A DNA stretch of 64,000 bases from Spelaeicoccus albus (lineage in GTDB: Bacteria; Actinomycetota; Actinomycetes; Actinomycetales; Brevibacteriaceae), in NCBI RefSeq assembly GCF_013409065.1, contig NZ_JACBZP010000001.1:1054001-1118000 (forward strand), given 5' to 3'. The notes beneath the pieces were generated by a model. The model did no database searches. It saw only the letters and a list, made by a program, of their open reading frames with translations, and was not told where the DNA came from. A program made the position numbers and the translations under genes. This document shows positions 27,427 through 36,246 of the stretch, one piece after another; position 1 is the first letter of the stretch, and each line of letters starts with the position of its first letter.

Positions 27427-27472
27427 GACCTCGGGTGAATCCGGCGTGGATTCAGAGGCTTCTCCCGAGGTC
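27427..27472. terminator. Nested hairpin between convergent genes
   Basis: GACCTCGGG (27427-27435) pairs with CCCGAGGTC (27464-27472), and inside it TGAATCC pairs with GGATTCA around a 5-nt loop. It lies between the fusion gene and the opposed Gfo/Idh gene and includes the stop codon of the latter (27452-27454). Confidence 0.5.
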
Positions 27473-28789
27473 CAGATCGGCGATGTCCACGGCCTCGCCC
27501 GTCGCGAGCGAAGCGTTTCCGGCGATGCCGACGGCGATCGCGCGCAACCCGTCGTCGAGCCCGGCGGGTCGACCGAGCGGGTCGTCGCCCGGGCCGTCGA
27601 GGACGTCGCGCAAAAGCAGGTCGTCGCCGCCGCCATGCGCGCCGGCCGCGGCGAATTCGTCAACGCCTCGCGCGACGTCCCAATGCGTTTGTACGACAAG
27701 CCGTTCGCCGGTGGGCCGGACGGAGTTCGTTTCGGCGGCGGGCGTCGCGCTCGGATCGAGTGTGACCGTGCCATCGGCGTCGGGGATGACGGCCCCGCGC
27801 TCGACCACATCGAGTTCGGCGCGGCCCTTCGTGCCATTGACGGCGACCCGATAGCCCTCCCACGGGCAGTGCGCGTTGAGAGAGTAGCTCATCGACGGCC
27901 CGCCGGCATAGTCCACGACGAGTGACAAATTGTCCTCGATGGTGATGCCGGTGCCGAAGACGTCCAGGTCGCGGCGGTAGCCGTCATACGATTCGTTGTC
28001 GACGTAGAGCTCCCGAAGCCGGTCATCACAGCGCGCGTCGAGCGCGAACGGTGTTTGTTGCGGGCGGTCGCGCGGATCATTGTGGTCGATGCCGCGTTTC
28101 CGTGCGTTTTGGTCCCCATAAAACCGCAGACCGCCGGAGGCGAAGACGCGCCTCGGAACGTCGTCGATCCACCAGTTGACCAGATCGAAGTGGTGCGAAG
28201 CCTTGTGCACGAGAAGGCCGCCGGAATTGGCCTTGAGCCGGTGCCATCGACGGAAATAGTCCGCCCCGTGCACCGTGTCCAGCATCCAGTGGAAATCCAC
28301 CGAGGTCACAGCGCCGATCCGACCGGAGGCGATCACCTCCTTCAGTGCACTGTTGCGCGGGGAGTAACGATAGTTGAAGGTGACGACGACGTTGCGGCCG
28401 GTATCGTCGATGGCTGCGACGATGCTTCGAGCTCCGGCCGGATCGATCGTCAACGGCTTCTCCACGACGACGTCGGCACCGGCGCGCAGCGCCCGGACGA
28501 TGTATTCGGCGTGGGTGAAGTCGGGACTGGTGACAATGACTCGATCGATGTCGTGGCCGGCGATGACGCGTTCGAGTTCACTCGGGTCGAACCCGACAGG
28601 AGCGGGCCCCCCGTCGGTGATCGCCTCGACTCGGCGTCGGTAGTGCGCTGCGCGCCCGGCATTCGAATCGCCGATTGCGATCAGCCGAGATTCCGCCCGA
28701 CGGCTGACGGCGTCGATGTACATCTGTGCTCGCGATCCGGCCCCGACCAGGGCGTACCGGTGCTGCCGAGGTGCAGTGGATTCAGACAT
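27452..28789 (-). CDS. Gfo/Idh/MocA family oxidoreductase
   Basis: A 445-residue NAD(P)-dependent oxidoreductase. The nucleotide-binding motif YALVGAGSRAQMYIDAV is at the N-terminus, the EKP motif is in ADVVVEKPLTIDPAG, and the C-terminal substrate domain has FNYRYSPRNSALKEVI and GGLLVHKASHHFDLVNWW. The HKASHHFDL segment and the long insert with several His/Asp residues recall dehydrogenases and glycosidases acting on sugar or amino-sugar derivatives, but no specific reaction can be assigned. The ATG at 28789 has GAGGAG 5 nt upstream. A LacI-type palindrome at 28804-28819 overlaps its promoter region. Confidence 0.83.
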   Translation of the reverse strand: MSESTAPRQHRYALVGAGSRAQMYIDAVSRRAESRLIAIGDSNAGRAAHYRRRVEAITDGGPAPVGFDPSELERVIAGHDIDRVIVTSPDFTHAEYIVRALRAGADVVVEKPLTIDPAGARSIVAAIDDTGRNVVVTFNYRYSPRNSALKEVIASGRIGAVTSVDFHWMLDTVHGADYFRRWHRLKANSGGLLVHKASHHFDLVNWWIDDVPRRVFASGGLRFYGDQNARKRGIDHNDPRDRPQQTPFALDARCDDRLRELYVDNESYDGYRRDLDVFGTGITIEDNLSLVVDYAGGPSMSYSLNAHCPWEGYRVAVNGTKGRAELDVVERGAVIPDADGTVTLDPSATPAAETNSVRPTGERLVVQTHWDVARGVDEFAAAGAHGGGDDLLLRDVLDGPGDDPLGRPAGLDDGLRAIAVGIAGNASLATGEAVDIADLDLGRSL

Positions 28790-28803
28790 GGGAACTCCTC
28801 GAT

Positions 28804-28819
28804 TGGAATGCGCTTACCA
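28804..28819. promoter_or_regulatory. LacI-type operator-like site
   Basis: TGGAATGCGCTTACCA is symmetric at 6 of 8 base pairs and centred on GC. It lies 15-30 nt upstream of the Gfo/Idh start on the minus strand, where a bound repressor would block transcription. Confidence 0.55.
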
Positions 28820-28868
28820 TTATACTCATCAACAATTGAATCGTTTTAGAATTTCGCATCGTCTGTGA

Positions 28869-28921
28869 TTGACATCACCGCCGTGCGATGCAATAGTCGT
28901 AGCGGTGGATAGCGCTTTCCA
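28869..28921 (+). promoter_or_regulatory. Promoter and LacI-type operator of the ABC importer operon
   Basis: TTGACA (28869-28874), 17 nt, then AATAGT (28892-28897). The palindrome TGGATAGCGCTTTCCA (28906-28921, 7 of 8 pairs symmetric) covers the expected transcription start, the classical place for a repressor. The start codon of the binding-protein gene is at 29015. Confidence 0.7.
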
Positions 28922-29014
28922 AAGTTTTGGCGAAGCGGCTGAGAGCCGGACCGAACATCGGCGCTCGTCAAGGTGGTTTCGCGCAGCGGTAGTCGATTTC
29001 AAGGGAGAAACGCA

Positions 29015-30295
29015 ATGAAACGCAAACTGGGCTGGGCACTTGCCGCCGGTGTTGTGGCAGTGTCATTGACGATGTCTGGGTGCGGCGGAAGTTCGTCCGA
29101 CTCGGGCTCCGGCGATCTGAGCGTCGCATGGTGGGGGTCGCAGGACCGGAACAACTATACCGTGAAGATGTTCAAGAAATTCGATGCGGCCCATTCGGGC
29201 ATCGAGGTCACGCCGCAGTTCACCGGCTGGGATGGCTACTGGTCGAAGATGTCCACGGAATTCGGCGGGGGCTCTGCGCCGGACGTGCTACAGATGGACA
29301 AACAGTATTTGCGAAGCTATGCCGACAAAGGCACCTTGACCGCGCTCAAGAATGCCGGCGTGAACCTCGGCAAATTGGACAAGAACAGCCTCGCGACCGG
29401 CACCATCGACGACAAGCTCTATGCGATCCCTTCCGGCGTCAATGCGATCGCGATGTTCTACGACCCGGCAATCTTGAAGAAGGCCGGTGTCGATTTCGAC
29501 CCCGATTCGACCATGACATGGGCGCAGTTCGCAAAGATCGCGGCTCAGGTGACGAAGAACGACAAAGGCGTGTACGGCACCCAGAACATGATGGGCTGGC
29601 TCCCCGGTCTGAAACTCTTCGCGCGGGACAACGGGCAGGAGTTGTACGCGGACGACGTGAAAAAACTCGCCGTTTCGAAGAGCACCGTCACGAAATGGTT
29701 CGAGTACTGGCTTGATCTGCAGAACAAGGAGTACACCCCGCCCGCGTCGGCCAGCGCTTCGGTGGGCTGGGGCGAGATTCAGAAATTCCCGATCGTGAAG
29801 AAGAAGGCGGCGTTCGGGTTCGCCTGGAACAGCCAGTACACGGCGTTCAAGCAACTCGTGAACCGTCCGCTCGGAATGACGCTGGCCCCCGGTCTCGGCA
29901 ACGGCAACAAGGCGTACTTCCTGAAGCCGAGCATGTACTGGTCCATCTCCAAGACGAGCAAGAGCCCCAAGGCGGCGGCGAAACTCGTCGACTATCTCGT
30001 GAACAGCCCGAAGGCATCGAAGTTCATCGGGACTGATCGCGGCGTGCCGATCAACAAGGATGTCCGGAAGTCGTTGGAGAAGAAGGCCACGGGAAACGAC
30101 AAGAAGGTCATTTCCTTCATCAGCCGGGTCGACAAGATCGCCGGACAGGCTCCGCCGGTCGACCCGTCATCGACAAGCCAGATCCTCGACTTATACCACA
30201 AGATCGTCCAGCAAGTGGAGTTCAAGAAGATTAGCCCGAGCGCGGGAGCAGCGAACTTCATCAAGCAGGCGAATTCGATTCTGCAGCAAGGGTGA
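29015..30295 (+). CDS. Extracellular sugar-binding lipoprotein (ABC, family 1)
   Basis: A 426-residue binding protein. The signal peptide (MKRKLGWALAAGVVAVSLTM) ends in the lipobox SGC. The mature protein shows the family 1 features LSVAWWGSQDRNN, FTGWDGYWSKMSTEFGGG and APDVLQMDKQYLRSYADKG. The ATG at 29015 follows AAGGGAGAAA. It is closely similar to the second binding protein of this cluster (34947-36239) over its whole length, and both would work with the single permease pair that follows. Oligosaccharides from an acidic plant or microbial polysaccharide are the inferred ligand. Confidence 0.9.
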   Translation: MKRKLGWALAAGVVAVSLTMSGCGGSSSDSGSGDLSVAWWGSQDRNNYTVKMFKKFDAAHSGIEVTPQFTGWDGYWSKMSTEFGGGSAPDVLQMDKQYLRSYADKGTLTALKNAGVNLGKLDKNSLATGTIDDKLYAIPSGVNAIAMFYDPAILKKAGVDFDPDSTMTWAQFAKIAAQVTKNDKGVYGTQNMMGWLPGLKLFARDNGQELYADDVKKLAVSKSTVTKWFEYWLDLQNKEYTPPASASASVGWGEIQKFPIVKKKAAFGFAWNSQYTAFKQLVNRPLGMTLAPGLGNGNKAYFLKPSMYWSISKTSKSPKAAAKLVDYLVNSPKASKFIGTDRGVPINKDVRKSLEKKATGNDKKVISFISRVDKIAGQAPPVDPSSTSQILDLYHKIVQQVEFKKISPSAGAANFIKQANSILQQG

Positions 30296-30301
30296 TCTGT
30301 C

Positions 30302-31285
30302 GTGACAGTTGAATCCGACATGCGCAAAGCCGCGGGCACTCGTCGGGCGCAGAGCGCCCGGCGGGGCCCGGAGCCGCCGCGGAGGTCGTCGGCGATGCGG
30401 TCCATCCGCCAGAGCATGGTTGCCTACCGCTTCCTCATTCCGTGGCTCATCGGTCTGCTCACACTGACGCTCGGGTCGTTCGCGTATTCGATCTACCTGT
30501 CGTTCACCGACTACAATCTGCTGTCGAGCCCGAAGTGGACCGGTCTCGCGAACTACACGCAGATGTTCAACGACGAGTTGTTCTTGAAATCGCTCGGTGT
30601 GACCATCCTCTACGTCGTGGTGTCCGTGCCGGCGAGACTGATCGTGTCCTTGCTTATCGCGGTTCTGCTCAGCCAAGACATCAAGGGTATTGGAATCTAT
30701 CGCACGATCTTCTACATTCCCTCGCTGATCGGCACCAGCGTCGGAGTGGCCATCATGTGGCAGAACATCTTCAGCGATAACGGCCTGTTCAACATGATCC
30801 TGGGCCTCCTCGGCGTCGACAACGCGCCGGCTTGGGTTGCGAGCCCGCACTACGCGATCTACGTCATCGTGTTGCTCAGCGTGTGGCAGTTCGGCTCCGA
30901 AATGATCATCTTTCTCGCCGGTATCAAACAGATACCGGATCCGCTGTACGAAGCCGCCACCATGGACGGTGCGTCGAAGATCAAGCAGTTCTTCAGCATC
31001 ACCATCCCGATGCTGTCTCCGGTCATCTTCTTCAACCTCGTCATGGGCACGATCAACGCGTTCATGGTCTTCACGCAGGGATACATCATCACCCAGGGCG
31101 GTCCGATGGACTCGACGCTGTTCTATGTCCTGTACCTGTATCGGCAGGGCTTCCAGTACTTCCACATGGGATATGCGGCAGCTCTTGCGGTCGTCTTCCT
31201 CATCGTGGTGGCCGTTTTCGCCGGATTCCTCTTCCTTACCTCCAAGTTCTGGGTGCATTACGAGGATACGGAGGAAGCGAAATGA
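30302..31285 (+). CDS. Sugar ABC transporter permease (MalF/UgpA type)
   Basis: A 327-residue inner-membrane permease with six or so membrane segments beginning near residue 42 (YRFLIPWLIGLLTLTLGSF). The EAA loop is YEAATMDGASKIKQFFSITI. The first ~40 residues are a basic, Arg-rich cytoplasmic tail. The GTG start at 30302 is 6 nt after the binding-protein stop. It pairs with the next permease, whose ATG overlaps its stop by 4 nt. No ATPase gene lies in the cluster, so a shared MsiK-like ATPase elsewhere is likely. Confidence 0.9.
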   Translation: MTVESDMRKAAGTRRAQSARRGPEPPRRSSAMRSIRQSMVAYRFLIPWLIGLLTLTLGSFAYSIYLSFTDYNLLSSPKWTGLANYTQMFNDELFLKSLGVTILYVVVSVPARLIVSLLIAVLLSQDIKGIGIYRTIFYIPSLIGTSVGVAIMWQNIFSDNGLFNMILGLLGVDNAPAWVASPHYAIYVIVLLSVWQFGSEMIIFLAGIKQIPDPLYEAATMDGASKIKQFFSITIPMLSPVIFFNLVMGTINAFMVFTQGYIITQGGPMDSTLFYVLYLYRQGFQYFHMGYAAALAVVFLIVVAVFAGFLFLTSKFWVHYEDTEEAK

Positions 31286-32136
31286 CCGCCGCGACAAAAC
31301 GCCGGACTAAACTCGCCGGAACCCACGCCATCCTGATCGTGCTGAGCATCGTCATGATCTATCCAGTGCTCTGGATGCTGTCCTCCTCGTTCAAACCGAC
31401 GTCGGAGATCTTCTCCTCGCCCGGGCTACTGCCCGATCACTGGACGCTCGAAAATTACGTCTCCGGATGGCAGGGTGTCGGCGGAGTCTCGTTCGGCACC
31501 TTCTTCCTGAACTCCTTGATCATCTCGGTGTGCGTCGTGATCGGCAGTCTGTTCATCGCGAGCTTGACGGGCTTCGCGTTCGCTCGCCTGAAGTTCAAGC
31601 TGCGCGGCGTGATGTTCGCGATGATGCTTGCGACGATCATGCTGCCGATTCAGGTCACGCTAATTCCGCAGTACGTGATCTTCCACAAGCTCGGGTGGGT
31701 CAACACGTTCCTGCCGCTCATCGTGCCGAGCTTCGTCGGCGTGAGCATTACCCCGTTCTTCATCTTTCTGATGGTTCAGTTCATTCGCGGACTGCCGAAG
31801 GAACTCGACGAGGCAGCGACGATCGACGGATGCAGCACCTTCCAGCTCTTCTGGCGCATCGTTCTACCCCTGTCCAAACCGGCAATGATCACCATCTCGA
31901 TCTTTGCTTTCTATTGGACGTGGGACGACTTCTTCAGCCAGCTGATCTATTTGAGCGACCCGAACAAGTTCACGGCGTCGACCGGTCTGAACTTGTTCCT
32001 GAGCAACGCCGGCAACAGTCAATGGGGCGCACTCTTCGCGATGTCGATCCTCTCGGTCATCCCCGTCATCGTCGTCTTCGTCATCTTCCAGAAGCACCTC
32101 GTGAAGGGGGTGTCCACCACCGGCATGAAGCTGTGA
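31282..32136 (+). CDS. Sugar ABC transporter permease (MalG/UgpE type)
   Basis: A 284-residue permease, partner of the preceding gene, with six membrane segments (ILIVLSIVMIYPVLWMLSSS first). The EAA loop is LDEAATIDGCSTFQLFWRIV. The start overlaps the previous stop as ATGA. The next gene begins 52 nt downstream after an AAGGAGG site. Confidence 0.9.
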   Translation: MTAATKRRTKLAGTHAILIVLSIVMIYPVLWMLSSSFKPTSEIFSSPGLLPDHWTLENYVSGWQGVGGVSFGTFFLNSLIISVCVVIGSLFIASLTGFAFARLKFKLRGVMFAMMLATIMLPIQVTLIPQYVIFHKLGWVNTFLPLIVPSFVGVSITPFFIFLMVQFIRGLPKELDEAATIDGCSTFQLFWRIVLPLSKPAMITISIFAFYWTWDDFFSQLIYLSDPNKFTASTGLNLFLSNAGNSQWGALFAMSILSVIPVIVVFVIFQKHLVKGVSTTGMKL

Positions 32137-32188
32137 CGACTACGCATCTAGGCGAGGATACGCCGCCCGGCGCAAGGAGGACACACGA

Positions 32189-34888
32189 ATGAACGCACCG
32201 ATCGAAGCCAGCCGTCGAGCATTCATGCTCGGAATGTCCGCAATCGGCGTCGGCACCGCTGCGGCGCACCGAAGTACGGACACCGCAGCAACACGGATAA
32301 CGCCGATCAAAGCGCCGACAGCCGACGAAGGCGTGACAGTGCGCTGGCTCGAAGAGGCACCGAAGACGACAACCGGATCCTCGTGGGGCGTGCCCTGGGC
32401 GCGCGGCACAGTCCGGAAAGGGATGGAATTCGCGCTGTCGACGAAAAGTGGTCGAACAGTCCCGGTACAGACATGGCCGCTGGCCTATTGGCCGGACGGC
32501 AGCATCAAATGGACCGGTCACGCCGTCGGCACGGACGCCGGGCGTGAAACGACGCTCCACCTGAAAAAGGGAAAACCCGCGGCGGCACAGCACTCGGTGT
32601 CGGTGCGACGTCACGGCGACCGCATCATCATGGCAAACGGTGTTGTAAAAGTTGTCCTCAACACCTCCGGCCGCACTCTGATCGAAAAGGTCGAACGCGG
32701 CGGCCGAGTCACCGGATCCGATGGCCGACTCATCATGACGACGACGAATTCGCCTGACGGGACCCGACACACGCACGAATCAGCCGGCCGGATCGAGGCT
32801 GCCGACGTCGAACAACACGGCCCCGTCCGCGGCGTCGTGAAGCTCACGGGGCATTACAGCCCGCGCCGCGGCAAGCACGCGATTCCCTGGTCCGTCCGGG
32901 TGTATCTCGGCGCGGACGGCGAGTCGTTCCGGATCGTGCACAGCTTCACCTGGCGCGGTGATCCCGAGAAGACATTCATTTCGGGCCTCGGATTGCGACT
33001 GGATGTTCCCATGGACGATCCGACCCACAATCGGCACGTGCGATTTTCCGGAGCCGACCGTGGAGTGTGGGGCGAACCAGTGCGTGTCCTCACCGGGCTG
33101 CGGCGCGAGCCGGGCGAGAAGGTCGACGCTGCACAGGTCGCCGGAAAAGCGACACCGCCGGTGTCGGACTGGGCCGAAGAAGTGCGGGACGGATACCGGG
33201 ACCTCGCCGAATGGAACGATTTCAGTCTGATCCAGAGTTCCGCCGACAGCTTCACGGTGCGCAAACGCACGTCGGAGAAATACCGATGGCTCGCCGACGC
33301 GGGTTACGGAGATCGCGCGTCCGGCTTCGCCTACGTCGGCGGAGTCAGCGGGGGCCTCGGAGTCGGCATCCGCAATTTCTGGCAGCAATTTCCGCGTGCC
33401 CTGGACATTGGCAACGCGGCAGGGGATGTCGCGACCGTCACTTTGTGGTCGTGGTCACCACATGCCGCTCCAATGGACATGCGCCCGTACGACGGGGCAG
33501 GGCACGGGCTCGCGCTCGCCTATGAGGACGGCCGCTACGGATTCGGGCGCCCGGACGGCGTGTCGCGCTCGACCGATATGGAAATCTGGGCGTTCGAAGC
33601 AACCCCGGAACGGAACCGGATAGCCGATCTCGCTGCGACGTTGTCCGCACCGCCGCAGCTTGTGACAACGCCTCAGACCTACCACGCGGCGGGCGTGTTC
33701 GGACAATGGAGTCTTCCGGACAGATCGACCAAAGCCCTCCGAACACTGGAATCCGGCGTGGACGCCACCATCGACTTCTACATCAGCCAGGTCGAGCAGC
33801 GCCACTGGTACGGCTTTTGGAACTTCGGCGACGTGATGCACACCTACGACGCCGATCGCCACTCATGGCGATACGACGTGGGTGGGTACGCATGGGACAA
33901 CGCCGAGCTCGGCAGCGACGCGATGCTCTGGTATTCGTTCCTGCGCACGGGCCAAGCGAAAACATTCCGCCTCGCACATGCCATGACGCGTCACGTTTCC
34001 GAGTCCGACACCTACCATGCCGGTGACTTCGTCGGGCTCGGGTCGCGGCACAACGTGTTGCACTGGGGCTGCGGCGCCAAGGAGGCGCGCGTCTCCGAGT
34101 CGTTCACCAAGCGTTTCATGTACTACACAACGGCGGACGAGCTCGTCGGCGACTGGATGCGCACCTCGTTGAAAGTCGACGAGACGCTGCTGAAGTTCGA
34201 TCCGCTCCGAGACATCCTGGACGACCAGCACCGGGCACCGACACGATTGCGCATCGGCCCCGACTGGTACGCGCTCGTCAGCAATTGGCTCACTGAATGG
34301 GAACGCACCGGCGACACGAAATGGCGCGACCGGATCACTACCGGAATGAAAGACATCGCATCGTTCCCGGCCGGACTGTTCACGGGAGAAGCCGGCGGCG
34401 TCGTCGGTTTCGATCCGAAGACCGCGCACCTGACGAACTTCCACAAGGGTGATTACAAGGGCGGATACAACCTGGCCATGGCGTTCTGCGGTGATCTGAT
34501 CCTGTTCGAGGCGATCGACCTCGTCAAGCAGAAGGACTTCCGCGACAAGGTGCTTGAATTCGCGCGGTACGTGCAAGCGCCGTCAAAGGAGAAAATCAAG
34601 CACTTCGGCTTCGACTTCAACCCGAAGGTGTTCAAAACGATCTACTCGCGGGTCACCGCGTGGGCCGGCGCGCAGTTAGACGAGCCGACCGTCCGCAAAC
34701 GCGGCTGGCAGGAGTATCTCGACGATCCGGCAGGTAAACCATGGCCTGCCGCCGAACACGTCTCCGGAACCGAGGTCTTGGTTCCGATCGACGAAATACC
34801 CGCCGGCGACATCGCCACGAACGATGCCGCACAACGGGGACTTGCTCTGTTCGAACTACTGGCGATCGCCCCGCACGAAGCACCGTGA
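32189..34888 (+). CDS. Exo-rhamnogalacturonan lyase-like protein (PL26/YetA family)
   Basis: An 899-residue protein. The N-terminus has a twin-Arg segment EASRRAFMLGMSAIGVGTAAA, suggesting Tat export, though without a clear cleavage motif. The next ~90 residues (VRWLEEAPKTTTGSSWGVPW, VQTWPLAYWPDGSIKWTGHA) match the N-terminal RIFT-barrel domain of the PcRGLX/YetA family. An alpha-barrel-like second half follows (RHWYGFWNFGDVMHTYD, YAWDNAELGSDAMLWYS, LGSRHNVLHWGCGAKEARVS). The founding fungal enzyme is an exo-acting rhamnogalacturonan lyase; whether this distant homologue has the same substrate is unproven. It lies between the permeases and the second binding-protein gene. Confidence 0.75.
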   Translation: MNAPIEASRRAFMLGMSAIGVGTAAAHRSTDTAATRITPIKAPTADEGVTVRWLEEAPKTTTGSSWGVPWARGTVRKGMEFALSTKSGRTVPVQTWPLAYWPDGSIKWTGHAVGTDAGRETTLHLKKGKPAAAQHSVSVRRHGDRIIMANGVVKVVLNTSGRTLIEKVERGGRVTGSDGRLIMTTTNSPDGTRHTHESAGRIEAADVEQHGPVRGVVKLTGHYSPRRGKHAIPWSVRVYLGADGESFRIVHSFTWRGDPEKTFISGLGLRLDVPMDDPTHNRHVRFSGADRGVWGEPVRVLTGLRREPGEKVDAAQVAGKATPPVSDWAEEVRDGYRDLAEWNDFSLIQSSADSFTVRKRTSEKYRWLADAGYGDRASGFAYVGGVSGGLGVGIRNFWQQFPRALDIGNAAGDVATVTLWSWSPHAAPMDMRPYDGAGHGLALAYEDGRYGFGRPDGVSRSTDMEIWAFEATPERNRIADLAATLSAPPQLVTTPQTYHAAGVFGQWSLPDRSTKALRTLESGVDATIDFYISQVEQRHWYGFWNFGDVMHTYDADRHSWRYDVGGYAWDNAELGSDAMLWYSFLRTGQAKTFRLAHAMTRHVSESDTYHAGDFVGLGSRHNVLHWGCGAKEARVSESFTKRFMYYTTADELVGDWMRTSLKVDETLLKFDPLRDILDDQHRAPTRLRIGPDWYALVSNWLTEWERTGDTKWRDRITTGMKDIASFPAGLFTGEAGGVVGFDPKTAHLTNFHKGDYKGGYNLAMAFCGDLILFEAIDLVKQKDFRDKVLEFARYVQAPSKEKIKHFGFDFNPKVFKTIYSRVTAWAGAQLDEPTVRKRGWQEYLDDPAGKPWPAAEHVSGTEVLVPIDEIPAGDIATNDAAQRGLALFELLAIAPHEAP

Positions 34889-34946
34889 TCGCCGGCACCG
34901 AAGCGCCCATCGACAAAGAGGCGCGCAAAAGAAAAGGAGAATGACC

Positions 34947-36239
34947 ATGTCTCGGCGAAAAGCAATGATGCTTGGGATCGGCGCGGCAATGAGCTCCGTT
35001 GCCCTGGTACTGACAGGGTGCTCGGGGGGCACCGGCGGCTCCACAAACGGAAAAACGACGATTCAACTCGCCTGGTGGGGATCGAAGACGCGCAATGATG
35101 CGACCGTCGCCGTCATCAAGAAATTCGAGAAGAAATATCCGAAGATCGACGTCAAACCGGTGTTCACCGGCTGGGAAGGCTACTGGTCCAAACTTTCGAC
35201 GCAGGTGGCGGGAGGTACCGCACCGGATGTCATTCAAATGAGTACGACCGATCTGCGGTCGTACGCTGACAAGAGCGTCCTCGCGGACATGAGCAAGTTG
35301 CCCATCAACACGTCGTCGCTTGACAAAAGCGCGCTCAAAGCCGGGACGGTCGACGGCAAACTCTACGCGATCCCGTCGGGCATGAACACGCCCGTGATGA
35401 TGTACGACCCGGCGATCTTGAAAAAGGCAGGGGTCAGCATTGATCCTACGCAGCAACTGACGTGGACGAAGTTCGCCAAGCTCGCACAAAAGATCCACAA
35501 GTCGGATCCGAAAGTGTACGGCACGCCGAACGACATGGACCTGTTCCATGTGCTGAAGCTGTACGTGCGCAATCGGGGCCAAGACTTCTACTCCGCCGAC
35601 GGGAAATCTCTCGGATTTTCCAAGTCCGTGCTCCGCGACTGGTTCAATTACTGGATGAAGCTGCAAAAGGAGGGTGTCGCGCCGTCGGCCGAGTATTCGG
35701 CGTCGTACGCGTACGGAGAAGTCCAGAAGTTCCCCATTGTCAAGAAGAAGACCGCGTTCGACTTCGGACTGTCCAACCAGTTCACGACGTTCGCGCAACT
35801 GGCGAATCGTCCGCTGAAGATGACCCTCGTGCCGAAGATGGACAACGGTAAGAACGAATACTTCTTGACGCCGAACATGTTCTGGTCCATCTCGGCGAAG
35901 ACGGAGTCGGCGAAGGCGAGCGCGAAGTTGGTCGACTTTCTCCTGCACAACAAATCCGCGATCAAAAAGATCGGTACCGATCGAGGAATCCCGATCAATG
36001 CCGCGGCTCGGAAGCAACTCGCGTCGAATGCGAGCGGCGACGAGAAGTCGGTCATCGACTTCGTCAGCGATGTGAAGAAGACCGCCGGCCCGCCATTGCC
36101 GGTCCTCCCAGCCGGCTCGGGCCACATCCTCGACCTGCTGCACTCGGTCGGCCAGAAAGTCGAATTCGGGAAGCTCACAACCTCCGAGGGCGTGGACGAA
36201 TTCTTTTCGAAGGCCAAGTCGATCCTGCAGAAAGGATAG
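34947..36239 (+). CDS. Extracellular sugar-binding lipoprotein (ABC, family 1), paralogue
   Basis: A 430-residue lipoprotein with signal MSRRKAMMLGIGAAMSSVAL and lipobox LTGC. Its body parallels the protein at 29015-30295 (LAWWGSKTRNDATV, FTGWEGYWSKLSTQVAGG, APDVIQMSTTDLRSYADKS, KFPIVKKKTAFDFG). The ATG at 34947 has AGGAGA 6 nt upstream; the ATG at 34941 abuts that site and is less likely. It sits after the PL26-like gene without its own permeases and probably shares the pair at 30302-32136. It may widen the ligand range of that importer. Confidence 0.88.
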   Translation: MSRRKAMMLGIGAAMSSVALVLTGCSGGTGGSTNGKTTIQLAWWGSKTRNDATVAVIKKFEKKYPKIDVKPVFTGWEGYWSKLSTQVAGGTAPDVIQMSTTDLRSYADKSVLADMSKLPINTSSLDKSALKAGTVDGKLYAIPSGMNTPVMMYDPAILKKAGVSIDPTQQLTWTKFAKLAQKIHKSDPKVYGTPNDMDLFHVLKLYVRNRGQDFYSADGKSLGFSKSVLRDWFNYWMKLQKEGVAPSAEYSASYAYGEVQKFPIVKKKTAFDFGLSNQFTTFAQLANRPLKMTLVPKMDNGKNEYFLTPNMFWSISAKTESAKASAKLVDFLLHNKSAIKKIGTDRGIPINAAARKQLASNASGDEKSVIDFVSDVKKTAGPPLPVLPAGSGHILDLLHSVGQKVEFGKLTTSEGVDEFFSKAKSILQKG

Positions 36240-36246
36240 TGTCGCG

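Noticed and set aside
27452-28789. Assignment of this Gfo/Idh protein as a GH109 alpha-N-acetylgalactosaminidase
   Set aside because: It would suit the O-glycan theme, but nothing visible distinguishes it from ordinary dehydrogenases of the fold; left as Gfo/Idh/MocA.
28790-29014. Riboswitch in the long leader of the importer operon
   Set aside because: The ~115-nt leader after the promoter shows no recognisable aptamer or terminator/antiterminator pair; a LacI-type operator explains control.
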